The translations under genes were made by a program, and so were the position numbers. The notes beneath the pieces were generated by a model. The model searched no databases, had not been told where the DNA came from, and saw nothing but the letters and a program-made list of their open reading frames with translations. 33,888 nucleotides of DNA. It comes from Candidatus Binataceae bacterium. Lineage in GTDB: Bacteria; Desulfobacterota; Binatia; Binatales; Binataceae. Positions 17,976 to 26,586 of this stretch are shown piece by piece (the first letter of the stretch is position 1; each line of letters starts with the position of its first letter). Location of the stretch: positions 1 to 33,888 of the forward strand of contig JADMIL010000036.1 in assembly GCA_015478645.1 (NCBI GenBank), in the 5' to 3' direction.

Positions 17976-18007
17976 GGGAGGTGAAACCTCGTGAGGTTTC
18001 ACCTCCC
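17976..18007. repeat. perfect 15-bp hairpin downstream of dapA (second repeat family)
   Basis: GGGAGGTGAAACCTC (17976-17990) is followed after 2 bp by its exact complement (17993-18007). A related hairpin occurs at 26106-26128, so this is a repeat family rather than only a terminator. On either strand only short T or A runs follow, but it could still act at the 3' end of the dapA transcript. Confidence 0.75.
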
Positions 18008-18052
18008 GAAAAACCAAAAGTTTTGCGCTCTTCGCCATTAATGAGGCCTGAC

Positions 18053-18925
18053 TCAGATTAGGCGCCGGTCCTTCATCACCGTGCGCAGCTTTTCGGCCGG
18101 CCCCGCGGTCATCGGCAGCAGTGGCATGCGCATCTCGTTGGTGCATTTGCCCATCAAGGCACAGGCCTGTTTAACCGGAATCGGGTTGGTCTCGGTAAAC
18201 AGCGCTCGCATCAGCGGCAGCAGCTTAAAATGGAGCGCGCGGGCCTGGGCGAAATCACCTGCCAGGCCGGCTGCCGCCAGTTCATGCATCTCGCGCGGCA
18301 TCACGTTGGTCACGACCGATATTACACCCTTGGCGCCCATCGCCATCAGCGGCAGCGTGAGCGGATCGTCGCCCGCGAGCATGGTCAATCGATCGCCGCA
18401 GAGCTTAAGGATGTCCGAGCATTGATCCATCGAGCCCGAGGCTTCCTTGACGCCGGCGATATGCTTGATCTCGCACAGCCGCGCAAAGGTCTCGGGTGCG
18501 ATATTCGAGCCGGTGCGGCCGGGGATGTTGTAGACGATCAGCGGCAGATCGACGGCGTCGGCGATCGCCTTGTAATGGCGGTAGATGCCCTCCTGGGTGG
18601 GCTTGTTGTAGTAGGGCGAGATGAGCAATGCGCCGTCGGCGCGAACCTCGCGCGCAAACGCCGTCAGGCGGATCGCCTCGGCGGTCGCGTTCGAGCCGGT
18701 GCCGGCGATCACCGGCACGCGCCGCCGCGCCTGATCGACCACCAGCTTGATCACCTGCTCATGCTCGGCATGAGTGAGCGTCGCCGATTCGCCGGTCGAT
18801 CCGCAGGGTACCAGGCCGTCGACGCCAGACTGGATCTGCCATTCGACCAGATCGCGCAGCGCCATCGTATCGACCGCGCCGTCGCGAAACGGAGTAATAA
18901 GCGCCGACAGGGCACCGTTGAACAT
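18053..18925 (-). CDS. dapA: 4-hydroxy-tetrahydrodipicolinate synthase
   Basis: First committed enzyme of the lysine/diaminopimelate branch: condenses pyruvate with aspartate semialdehyde. From ATG 18925 the product has 290 residues, the family's usual size. Schiff-base lysine is K160 (GVKEASG), with Y132 (VYNIPGRTG) and T44 (GSTGES) of the catalytic triad and Y106/YNKP in ISPYYNKPT. The start is set by GGGAGG eight bases upstream, which forms the last unit of a repeat array. An upstream start at 18964 would lie inside that array. It follows dapF by 121 bp, at the end of the lysine block. Confidence 0.96.
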   Translation of the reverse strand: MFNGALSALITPFRDGAVDTMALRDLVEWQIQSGVDGLVPCGSTGESATLTHAEHEQVIKLVVDQARRRVPVIAGTGSNATAEAIRLTAFAREVRADGALLISPYYNKPTQEGIYRHYKAIADAVDLPLIVYNIPGRTGSNIAPETFARLCEIKHIAGVKEASGSMDQCSDILKLCGDRLTMLAGDDPLTLPLMAMGAKGVISVVTNVMPREMHELAAAGLAGDFAQARALHFKLLPLMRALFTETNPIPVKQACALMGKCTNEMRMPLLPMTAGPAEKLRTVMKDRRLI

Positions 18926-19039
18926 CTCTATAACCTCCCGGCCACCGCTATAACCTTCCGCCACCGCTAGAACATCGTAGCCTCGGCTATAAACTATGCC
19001 ACCACCGTTATAACTTCGCAGCCACCGTTATAACTGGCC
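18926..19039 (-). repeat. degenerate ~20-bp tandem repeats leading into dapA
   Basis: Between dapF and dapA five to six imperfect units of 18-23 bp follow each other (minus-strand core GTTATAnCGGTGGC; boundaries about 19039, 19020, 18997, 18979, 18959, 18940). The last, truncated unit (GGGAGGTTATAGAG) supplies the dapA ribosome-binding site. Units differ by 1-4 bases and in length. It is not a CRISPR array: there are no unique spacers. Confidence 0.75.
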
Positions 19040-19046
19040 ATCACAG

Positions 19047-19952
19047 CTATGGCCTGCCGCTGCTTTCCACGGCGACCAGTTCGCCGTCGGCGACTTCGAC
19101 TTCGCCGGTAAAGACCTCCACCGCGTCACCCGTCATAAAGACGTGATTGGCCGCCGCGCCGCCCTCGCGCCATTCGATTTCGAGCGTGCCACCGCGCAAT
19201 TCCACCGCCGCGCGCCGATCGGCGCGTCCGGTCAGGACCGCCGCGACAAGCGCCGCGCAGGCGCCCGTACCGCAGGCTAGCGTCTCGCCCGAGCCACGCT
19301 CCCACACGCGCATTTTGAGCCGATCGCGCCCGCGCGGCAGGATAAACTCGGTGTTGACGCGGCGCGGGAACAGCGGATGGCGCTCGAACTGCGCGCCCAG
19401 CCGGGCGAACTCGGCGTCGTCGAGCGTGAAGATACCGTCATCGGCCACGAACACCACGCAATGCGGATTGCCCATCGAGACCGCCGTGACGCGATATTCG
19501 CGGCCCGCGACCTCGAGCGGAAAATCGATCAGCCGCCCGTCGCGATCCACCGGGATGTCGCGCCCCTCGAGAATCGGCTCGCCCATATCGACGGTCGCCG
19601 CGACCGCGCGGCCGGCGTCAACGCGCAGGACGATCGATTTGGGCCCGCAATCGGTCTCGACCACGATCGGATTTCTGCCGCTGCCCGAGCGCTCGTAATG
19701 CAGCCGCGCGACGCAACGGATCCCGTTACCGCACATCTCGCCGCGACTGCCGTCGGCATTATACATCTCCATCCGCACGTCGGCGGTGGACGACGGGCAG
19801 AGCATGATCAGGCCGTCGCCACCGATACCGAAGCGCCGATCGGCGAGGCGCCGCGCGAGCGCGCCCGGATCGGCCGGGCGCAGGCGATCGGCGACGACGT
19901 AAACATAGTCGTTGCCGCATCCGTGCATCTTGGTGAAGGCGAGCTTGCGCAT
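19047..19952 (-). CDS. dapF: diaminopimelate epimerase
   Basis: Cofactor-independent racemase converting LL- to meso-diaminopimelate, for lysine and peptidoglycan. The 301-residue protein shows the N-terminal motif MHGCGNDYV (9-17) and the two catalytic cysteines C74 (MCGNGIRC) and C227 (LACGTGACAA), one from each mirrored half-domain. Length is slightly above the usual ~275-280 because of a short C-terminal extension. ATG 19952 lies 27 bp after the lysA stop, suggesting an operon lysA–dapF–dapA. Confidence 0.96.
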   Translation of the reverse strand: MRKLAFTKMHGCGNDYVYVVADRLRPADPGALARRLADRRFGIGGDGLIMLCPSSTADVRMEMYNADGSRGEMCGNGIRCVARLHYERSGSGRNPIVVETDCGPKSIVLRVDAGRAVAATVDMGEPILEGRDIPVDRDGRLIDFPLEVAGREYRVTAVSMGNPHCVVFVADDGIFTLDDAEFARLGAQFERHPLFPRRVNTEFILPRGRDRLKMRVWERGSGETLACGTGACAALVAAVLTGRADRRAAVELRGGTLEIEWREGGAAANHVFMTGDAVEVFTGEVEVADGELVAVESSGRP

Positions 19953-19979
19953 GGTTCGCGACCGTGGCCGAGCGCCGGG

Positions 19980-21248
19980 TCAGGCGTCGGCGCCGCCTTT
20001 GAGCGTGACGATATGTTCGTTGCGGACAACGTCCTCGAAGGTGTCGCGATCGCGAATCACGTGCACCTCGGCGCCGTTGACCAGGATTTCGGCCGGGCGC
20101 AGACGGCTGTTGTAATTCGACGCCATCACGAAGCCATACGCCCCGGCGCTCATCACGGCGAGCAGGTCGCCCGCCTGCAGCGCCGGCAGGTCGCGTTCGC
20201 GCGCGAAGAAATCGCCGCTTTCGCAGACCGGGCCGACCACATCGGCGGTCACGCGCTCGCCGCTGACCCGCGGCACCACCGGTACGATCTCATGATAGGC
20301 CTCGTAGAGCACCGGCCGGATCAGGTCGTTCATCGCGCCGTCGATCACCACGAAGCGCTTGACGTCGGTCTCCTTGACATAGAGCACCTTGGTCAGGAAA
20401 ACCCCGGCGTTGCCGACCAGCACGCGCCCCGGCTCGAGGATAATCTTGAGCCCGATATCGCGCAGCGGTCCAAGGATTGCCGCCGCGTACTGCACGGGCG
20501 AGGGCGGCTGCTCCTGGTACGGGATACCGAGACCGCCGCCCAGGTCGAGATATTTGAGCGCGACGCCGGTGGCGCGCAGCTCCTGAACGATCTTCGCGAC
20601 CTTCACCCCGGCCTCGGCGAACGGCGCGGTCTCAGTGATCTGCGATCCGATATGCGTGCTGAGACCCGCCAGATCGAGATTCTTGAGCGTGCGCGCCTCC
20701 GCGTAATATTCATGCACCTGCGACAGCGGAATACCGAACTTGCTGTCGCGATGGCCCGTCGAGATATGCGGATGGGTACCCGGATCGAGATCGGGATTGA
20801 CCCGCAGGCTGACCGGCGCCTGCACCTTGAGGCGCTGGGCGACCGCCGAGACGCGATGCAGTTCGGGGCGCGACTCGACGTTGATCATCAGGATGCGCGC
20901 CATCAGCGCCGCCTCCAGCTCCTCGTCGGTCTTGCCCACGCCCGAAAAGACGATCTTGCCCGGGTCGGCGCCGGCCTTCAGGCAGCGCATCAGCTCGCCC
21001 GACGAGACGATATCGAAGCCCGCGCCGAGATCGCTGAAGAGCTTCAAAATGCTCAGGTTCGACAGCGCCTTCATCGCGAAGCAGATCAGGCTGTCGGTGC
21101 CGGCAAAGGCCTCGCTCAGGACCCGGAAATGGCGGCGCAGGGTGCGTGCGCTGTAGACATAAAGCGGAGTGCCGTAGCACGCCGCGAGATCGCTTAGCGG
21201 CACGTCTTCGGCCAATAGCTGATCGTTATGGTAGTTGAAATAATTCAT
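19980..21248 (-). CDS. lysA: diaminopimelate decarboxylase
   Basis: PLP enzyme that decarboxylates meso-diaminopimelate to L-lysine, the last lysine step. It has 422 residues. The PLP lysine is K60 (CFAMKAL), the glycine loop is in LDLGGGLGIPY and the phosphate/active-site segment is EPGRVLVGNAG. The C-terminal CESGD supplies the cysteine reaching into the partner's active site, and AYGFVMASNYNSRLRPAE closes the fold. It starts with MNYFNYHN at ATG 21248, 141 bp after the lipoprotein gene. Confidence 0.97.
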   Translation of the reverse strand: MNYFNYHNDQLLAEDVPLSDLAACYGTPLYVYSARTLRRHFRVLSEAFAGTDSLICFAMKALSNLSILKLFSDLGAGFDIVSSGELMRCLKAGADPGKIVFSGVGKTDEELEAALMARILMINVESRPELHRVSAVAQRLKVQAPVSLRVNPDLDPGTHPHISTGHRDSKFGIPLSQVHEYYAEARTLKNLDLAGLSTHIGSQITETAPFAEAGVKVAKIVQELRATGVALKYLDLGGGLGIPYQEQPPSPVQYAAAILGPLRDIGLKIILEPGRVLVGNAGVFLTKVLYVKETDVKRFVVIDGAMNDLIRPVLYEAYHEIVPVVPRVSGERVTADVVGPVCESGDFFARERDLPALQAGDLLAVMSAGAYGFVMASNYNSRLRPAEILVNGAEVHVIRDRDTFEDVVRNEHIVTLKGGADA

Positions 21249-21340
21249 TCGTGCCTTAAGCGGTACGGGCTAATCGATGCGCGCGTGAAGCCGATCAGCC
21301 CCGATAGTAAGCGATCTTTTTAGCACAGCGGGCAGGGAAC

Positions 21341-21358
21341 AAAAAACCGGCCCGCCGG
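21341..21358 (-). terminator. possible intrinsic terminator between lipoprotein gene and lysA
   Basis: On the minus strand a short GC stem (CCGGC/GCCGG region, 21347-21358) is followed directly by six T's (21341-21346). The stem is short with a tight loop, so it may only attenuate. If it works, lysA would need its own promoter in the ~90 bp that follow. Confidence 0.4.
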
Positions 21359-21389
21359 GGCGTCCCGCCCGCCCGTCGCAGTCCGGCGC

Positions 21390-21923
21390 TCAGTTGGGCG
21401 GTAGCGGCGAGGGTAACGGCAGCTTGAAACTGTCGGGATTAGGCGGCGGCGACGGCCTGGTCCGCGTCACCTCGACCTCGTTGGAAGGGTCGCTGCGATA
21501 GCCGTCGGTGGTCTCCGCGATCACCGCGTAGCGGTAGCGCGCGCCCATCGTGGTCTCACCGTCGATGTAACTGAATTCGTGCTCGATCTGGAAGCGCTCC
21601 TGATCGGTGACCGGGATCTCGAGCAGCGGCGTCATCGGCCCGTCGCCCTCCGCGCGCATCACGACGAAGGCGCTTAAGTCGCGCATCGTATGGCCGCCGG
21701 CGTAGCGCGTGGGGCGGCCCCAGCTCAGTGCGATACCGCCGGCGGCCGGGTCGGCGCGCAGATCCAGGATACGCTCGGGCTGCGCCTGCTGAGGCGGCAC
21801 CGGCGCACTCTTGACGCCGCATCCGCCGATCGATAACGCGGCGATAATCGCGATGGCCGCCGTCGCGATCGCACCGCGCGCGCCCGCGGTCATCTTGAGC
21901 CGCCGCGTGCTGATCCGCCTCAT
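21390..21923 (-). CDS. lipoprotein with LptM-like N-terminus and fibronectin-III-like domain
   Basis: A 177-residue predicted lipoprotein from ATG 21923 (GAGG nine bases upstream; an upstream TTG at 21962 is less likely). A basic n-region is followed by a hydrophobic stretch and a lipobox ending GGC; the mature protein would start CGVKSAPVPP. That beginning resembles C-G-x-K-G-P-x-x-x-P of LptM (YifL), a small lipoprotein that helps assemble the LptD outer-membrane translocon and sits next to dapF/lysA in proteobacteria. Residues ~55-160 form a fibronectin-III-like beta sandwich (LSWGRP..., YRYAVIAETTDGYRS). The tail is Pro-rich. Function is inferred from motif and position only. Confidence 0.75.
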   Translation of the reverse strand: MRRISTRRLKMTAGARGAIATAAIAIIAALSIGGCGVKSAPVPPQQAQPERILDLRADPAAGGIALSWGRPTRYAGGHTMRDLSAFVVMRAEGDGPMTPLLEIPVTDQERFQIEHEFSYIDGETTMGARYRYAVIAETTDGYRSDPSNEVEVTRTRPSPPPNPDSFKLPLPSPLPPN

Positions 21924-22049
21924 CCGCTGGTGCCTCGTCCCGACCTGCCGCGTGTTGATCAAATGCCGAGTTCCCCTTGCGCGCCCGAAGAGTTTATTCG
22001 ACGCCGTAAAATGTCGCCGGGGCGCGGGCCGGCGCCGCGGCGCATCGCG

Positions 22050-23489
22050 CTAGCCGCGTCCCAGTTCCTTGAGCCGCCGGCGCACCGTGGAGGGCGCGGG
22101 ACCGCCGATCAGCTTGCGCGCCGCGATCGATTTTTCCGCCGTCAGCGCGTCGATCGCGTCGGCGCCGAATTCCGCCGAATGGCGGCGCAGGTCGGCCAAC
22201 GTCAGCTCCTCGAGCGTCAGATTCCGCGCGGCAGTCTCGCGCACCAGCGCGCCGACCGCCTCATGCGCGAGGCGAAACGGCACGCCGCGCGCGACCAGGT
22301 ATTCGGCCAGATCGGTCGCCAGCGCGAAGCCGCCCGCCGCCGCCCGCAGCGCCGCACGGTTGAAGCGAATCCGCGGCCACAGCTTGGCCAGCAGGTCGAG
22401 CGCCGGCTTGAGCGTATCGAGCGCGTCGAAGACCCGCTCCTTGTCCTCCTGCAAATCGGAGTTGTAGGCCAGCGGCAACCCCTTGAGGATCGTCAGCATC
22501 GCGACCAGGTCGCCGATTATGCGGCCGCTTTTGCCGCGGATCAGCTCGAGCAGGTCGGGATTTTTCTTCTGCGGCATCATCGAGCTGCCGGTCGCAAACT
22601 CGTCGGGCAGCTCGGCAAAAGCAAACTCGCTGCTGGTCCACAGGATCAACTCTTCGGCCATCCGCGACAGATGGACCATCAGGAGCGCCGCGGCGGCAAG
22701 GAAATCGACCGCGAAATCGCGATCCGAAACCGCGTCGATACTGTTGGCTGCCACTCGCTTGAAGCCGAGTTCGCGCGCCACCATCCGCCGATCGATCGGC
22801 AGCGTACTTCCGGCCATCGCGCCCGCCCCGAGCGGCATCACGGCGACCCGCTCGAGCGCCTGCGCCAGCCGTTCGCGATCGCGTTCGAGCATCTCGCCAT
22901 AGGCCATCAGATGATGCGCGAGCGAGACCGGCTGCGCGCGCTGCAGATGGGTGTAGCCGGGCATGACGGTCTCGACATGCGCGCGCGCCACGCGCAGCAG
23001 CACCGCGCGCAATCCGCGCACCAGCGCGATCGTCGCGCCGATTTCGTCGCGCAGGTAAAGCCGCAGGTCGAGCGCGACCTGGTCGTTGCGCGATCGCGCG
23101 GTATGCAGCTTGCGGCCGGCCGCACCGATCTTTTCGATCAGGCGGCGCTCGATCGCCAGGTGAATATCCTCGTCGGCGAGGTCGAAATGAAATCGCCCGG
23201 CGGCGATCTCGTGCTCGATCGCCTCGAGCCCGGCGGCGATTGCGCGCGCCTCGCCCGGCTTCAGCAGGCCGACCCGCGCGAGCATCCGCGCATGCGCGAT
23301 CGATCCCCTGATGTCGTGGCGAAAGAGCCGCCGGTCAAACGGAAGCGACGCGCTGAAGGCCTCGACCTCGGGCAGGCGCGGCGTCTTGAAGCGCCCGCGA
23401 ATCAGATTCTTCACGGCGCTCGCGCCGGGCGCTTTGGCCGGGGCCGGACCGGCCTTGGCCGGCCGTTCGATAGTGCGACGATGGTTCAT
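22050..23489 (-). CDS. argH: argininosuccinate lyase
   Basis: Last enzyme of arginine synthesis: splits argininosuccinate into arginine and fumarate. From ATG 23489 it has 479 residues, about 20 more than usual, because of a Lys/Ala/Pro-rich N-terminal extension (residues ~5-25). Core motifs are intact: HTARSRNDQV (129-138), PGYTHLQ with general acid/base H181, and the signature loop GSSMMPQKKNPD (301-312) with the catalytic serine. The usual N-terminal W-G-G-R-F is changed to LIRGRF (29-34). No strong ribosome site is visible, so a later start is possible. It lies between the zinc-ribbon gene and the lipoprotein gene. Confidence 0.95.
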   Translation of the reverse strand: MNHRRTIERPAKAGPAPAKAPGASAVKNLIRGRFKTPRLPEVEAFSASLPFDRRLFRHDIRGSIAHARMLARVGLLKPGEARAIAAGLEAIEHEIAAGRFHFDLADEDIHLAIERRLIEKIGAAGRKLHTARSRNDQVALDLRLYLRDEIGATIALVRGLRAVLLRVARAHVETVMPGYTHLQRAQPVSLAHHLMAYGEMLERDRERLAQALERVAVMPLGAGAMAGSTLPIDRRMVARELGFKRVAANSIDAVSDRDFAVDFLAAAALLMVHLSRMAEELILWTSSEFAFAELPDEFATGSSMMPQKKNPDLLELIRGKSGRIIGDLVAMLTILKGLPLAYNSDLQEDKERVFDALDTLKPALDLLAKLWPRIRFNRAALRAAAGGFALATDLAEYLVARGVPFRLAHEAVGALVRETAARNLTLEELTLADLRRHSAEFGADAIDALTAEKSIAARKLIGGPAPSTVRRRLKELGRG

Positions 23490-23553
23490 CTCGAAAGTCA
23501 GGAGGTTGCCGCAAACGCGCCGCGGCGACAAGCCTGCCGCGCCGCGCCGGGGC

Positions 23554-23730
23554 TCAGCGCCCGGGCTGCAATCGGCAGAGGCATCCGCGCGCCGCACAGG
23601 TCAGCACGCCATTGGGATGGGTCACGTGAACGTCCATCTTATGCCCGCAGCGGGGGCATTCGCCGGAGCGTACCCGCGGCACCAGCTTGGGCGCCGGCCG
23701 CGGCGGTTTGAACTGGATTACCTTACCCAA
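23554..23730 (-). CDS. 58-residue zinc-ribbon protein between argG and argH
   Basis: A short gene starting with TTG at 23730, with AAGGA ten bases upstream, and ending with TGA at 23554. The product begins MGKVIQFKPPRP and has one likely zinc ribbon: C25-x2-C28 (CPRCGHKMDV) and C45-x4-C50 (CAARGC), with a further C52. The N-terminal 24 residues are basic and Pro-rich. It sits 33 bp after argG and 64 bp before argH on the same strand, so it is probably co-transcribed. I do not recognise a named family; such microproteins often bind nucleic acid or protein partners. Confidence 0.65.
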   Translation of the reverse strand: MGKVIQFKPPRPAPKLVPRVRSGECPRCGHKMDVHVTHPNGVLTCAARGCLCRLQPGR

Positions 23731-23763
23731 CGCGCGATCGTCCTTCGCATAGCCGCCACCGTC

Positions 23764-24993
<1,230 letters not shown>

Positions 24994-25017
24994 GCTCTTA
25001 GTTGCCGCATCGTTGCC

Positions 25018-25968
25018 TCACAGATTCGCCGACGCCGGCGCCCCCTGATGCGCCAGGATTTCCGGACGCAGCAGCCAGACCATCACCGCCTTCTGCGCAT
25101 GGAGGCGATTCTCCGCCTGTTCGAGCACCACCGACTGCGGCCCGTCGATCACCTCGTCGGTAATCTCTTCGCCGCGATGAGCCGGCAGGCAATGCATCAC
25201 GACGGCGCCGGCGCGCGCGTGCTTGAGCAGTGCGCGATTGACCTGGAAGCGCTCGAAGTCCTTGCGCCGCTTGGCTGCCTCGCGCTCCTGGCCCATCGAG
25301 GTCCAGGTGTCGGTGTAGACCACGTCGGCATCTTTGACCGCCGCGATCGGATCGTCGGTCAGCAGGCCGCCCTTTTCGCGCGCCAGCCGCACGGCATATT
25401 CCTGGCTCGGCTCATAGCCTGGCGGACAGGCGATGCGCAGCTCGAAATGAATCGCGGCGGCCGCTTCGATCCAGCTCTGCGCCAGGTTGAAGCCGTCGCC
25501 GACGAACGCCACCTTGAGCCGATGCAGCTCGCCGAAACGCTCGCGCAGCGTCAGCAAGTCGGCCAGCAACTGGCACGGATGGAGCATATCGGTAAGGCCG
25601 TTGATCACCGGCACCGTCGCCGCCTGCGCCAGCTCGACGCAGGTCGCATGGGCGAACGTGCGAATCATGATCAGGTCGACCCAGCGCGACAGGTTGCGCG
25701 CGACGTCCTTGGCCGATTCGCGCTCGCCAATCCCGATATCCTGCGGCGCCAGGTAGATCGCATGGCCGCCAAGCTGCGCCATCCCGGTCTCGAACGTGAT
25801 GCGTGTTCGCAGCGACGGCTTCTGGAAGATCATCGCGAGCGTCTTGCCACGCAAATACGGATGCTCAAGGCCGCTCTTGAGCTCGGCCTTGAGCCGCAGG
25901 CCGAGCCTGAGCAAGCCATCGAGTTCGGCCGTCGCCAGCGAACTCAGGTCGAGTAAATCACGCTTCAT
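25018..25968 (-). CDS. argF: ornithine carbamoyltransferase
   Basis: Transfers the carbamoyl group from carbamoyl phosphate to ornithine, giving citrulline. The 316-residue sequence has the carbamoyl-phosphate motif SLRTR (52-56, variant of STRTR), HPCQ (130-133), the ornithine-side SMG loop (DTWTSMGQE, 220-228) and HCLPAHRGEEI (259-269). The loop usually reading GDGNN-x-x-HS is GDGFNLAQS here (158-166), a small deviation near the ornithine site. The weak GGAAG ribosome site precedes ATG 25968. It opens the second arg segment after the repeat-filled gap and probably has its own promoter there. Confidence 0.95.
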   Translation of the reverse strand: MKRDLLDLSSLATAELDGLLRLGLRLKAELKSGLEHPYLRGKTLAMIFQKPSLRTRITFETGMAQLGGHAIYLAPQDIGIGERESAKDVARNLSRWVDLIMIRTFAHATCVELAQAATVPVINGLTDMLHPCQLLADLLTLRERFGELHRLKVAFVGDGFNLAQSWIEAAAAIHFELRIACPPGYEPSQEYAVRLAREKGGLLTDDPIAAVKDADVVYTDTWTSMGQEREAAKRRKDFERFQVNRALLKHARAGAVVMHCLPAHRGEEITDEVIDGPQSVVLEQAENRLHAQKAVMVWLLRPEILAHQGAPASANL

Positions 25969-26024
25969 CGGCGTTGCTTCTTCCGCGATGCGTCTTCAGC
26001 AAATTATCTTCGGCAATCATGCCT

Positions 26025-26080
26025 TAATTAAAACCGCGGCTTCGCAGACTCGCCCGCACTCCATGCCCGCTTCGCCCGAT
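26025..26080. repeat. 56-bp repeat, copy 1
   Basis: Begins TAATTAAAACCGCGG and ends CGCTTCGCCCGAT. It matches 26377-26432 at 55 of 56 positions. A partial third copy (TTTAATAACCGCGGCTTCGC) lies near 26144-26163. Confidence 0.9.
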
Positions 26081-26105
26081 TCACCCGTTTAATTTTGCGG
26101 GAGGT

Positions 26106-26128
26106 GTGGAACCTCTCAGAGGTTCCAC
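26106..26128. repeat. 11-bp perfect hairpin (second repeat family)
   Basis: GTGGAACCTCT, one central base, then its exact complement. With its flanks (GGGAGGTG on the left, ACCT on the right) it resembles the hairpin at 17976-18007, indicating a shared repeat family. Confidence 0.75.
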
Positions 26129-26244
26129 CTGCTGCTCTGCTCCTTTAATAACCGCGGCTTCGCGGACCAATTTTGAATCGCGCGCTACGCGCGCTGTGCG
26201 CACCTCGCAGGCTCGTTTGCTCGCTGCGCCTTCGGCTCCGCCAG

Positions 26245-26352
26245 GGAACCTCTGCACAAGTTAGGTTGTCATTCTGAGCGCAGCGAAGAATCCCGGATCC
26301 GGGACCCATGCGCTGCGCTCAGGGTGACAGCGGAGCCTTGTGCAGAGCTTCC
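26245..26352. mobile_element. 108-bp MITE-like palindromic element
   Basis: The ends are 16-bp terminal inverted repeats with one mismatch: GGAACCTCTGCACAAG (26245-26260) and CTTGTGCAGAGCTTCC (26337-26352). Inside lies a second inverted repeat, GTCATTCTGAGCGCAGCG (26269-26286) against a mirrored CGCTGCGCTCAGGGTGAC. It has no coding capacity. A near-identical left half recurs at 33833-33888. No target-site duplication is obvious. Non-autonomous transposition by a transposase elsewhere is inferred from structure alone. Confidence 0.65.
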
Positions 26353-26376
26353 TTAGTGCTGACCGCTTCGCCCGAT

Positions 26377-26432
26377 TAATTAAAACCGCGGCTTCGCAGA
26401 CTCGCCCGCACCCCATGCCCGCTTCGCCCGAT
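26377..26432. repeat. 56-bp repeat, copy 2
   Basis: One base different from copy 1 (ACCCC for ACTCC). It is directly preceded by CGCTTCGCCCGAT, the end of another unit, so units once lay in tandem and the left one was probably interrupted. Confidence 0.9.
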
Positions 26433-26586
26433 GCGCGCCGCGCTCATCTTAACCTATTTTCGCGCGCGGTCATCTGCCGGCGCCGGCCCGCGCGCCTAAT
26501 TTCCCGCCCGCCGCGACGCAACGAGCTACCGCGCGGCCGTCAGCGAATGTTCAATCCCGCAGGCGATCGCTCAACCCGATCCGCCG

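Larger units (their letters stand above)
25969..26586. other. repeat-filled 618-bp gap between argD and argF
   Basis: No gene is visible. From left to right it holds a 56-bp repeat (26025-26080), a hairpin of the second repeat family (26106-26128), a partial copy of the 56-bp unit (about 26144-26168), a 108-bp MITE-like element (26245-26352) and a second full copy of the 56-bp unit (26377-26432). A possible argF promoter on the minus strand (GATAAT near 25999-26006) lies at its left end. It splits argBD from argFGH. Confidence 0.8.

Noticed and set aside
18926..19039. Possible CRISPR-like repeat array
   Set aside because: Units are only 18-23 bp, directly adjacent and degenerate, with no unique spacers and no cas genes.
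19377..21197. A 606-codon plus-strand open frame opposite dapF and lysA
   Set aside because: Same reason: it mirrors two well-supported genes and has no ribosome site or recognisable domain.
21930..23711. A 593-codon plus-strand open frame opposite argH
   Set aside because: Arg/Gln-rich antisense shadow; argH has all its active-site motifs on the minus strand.
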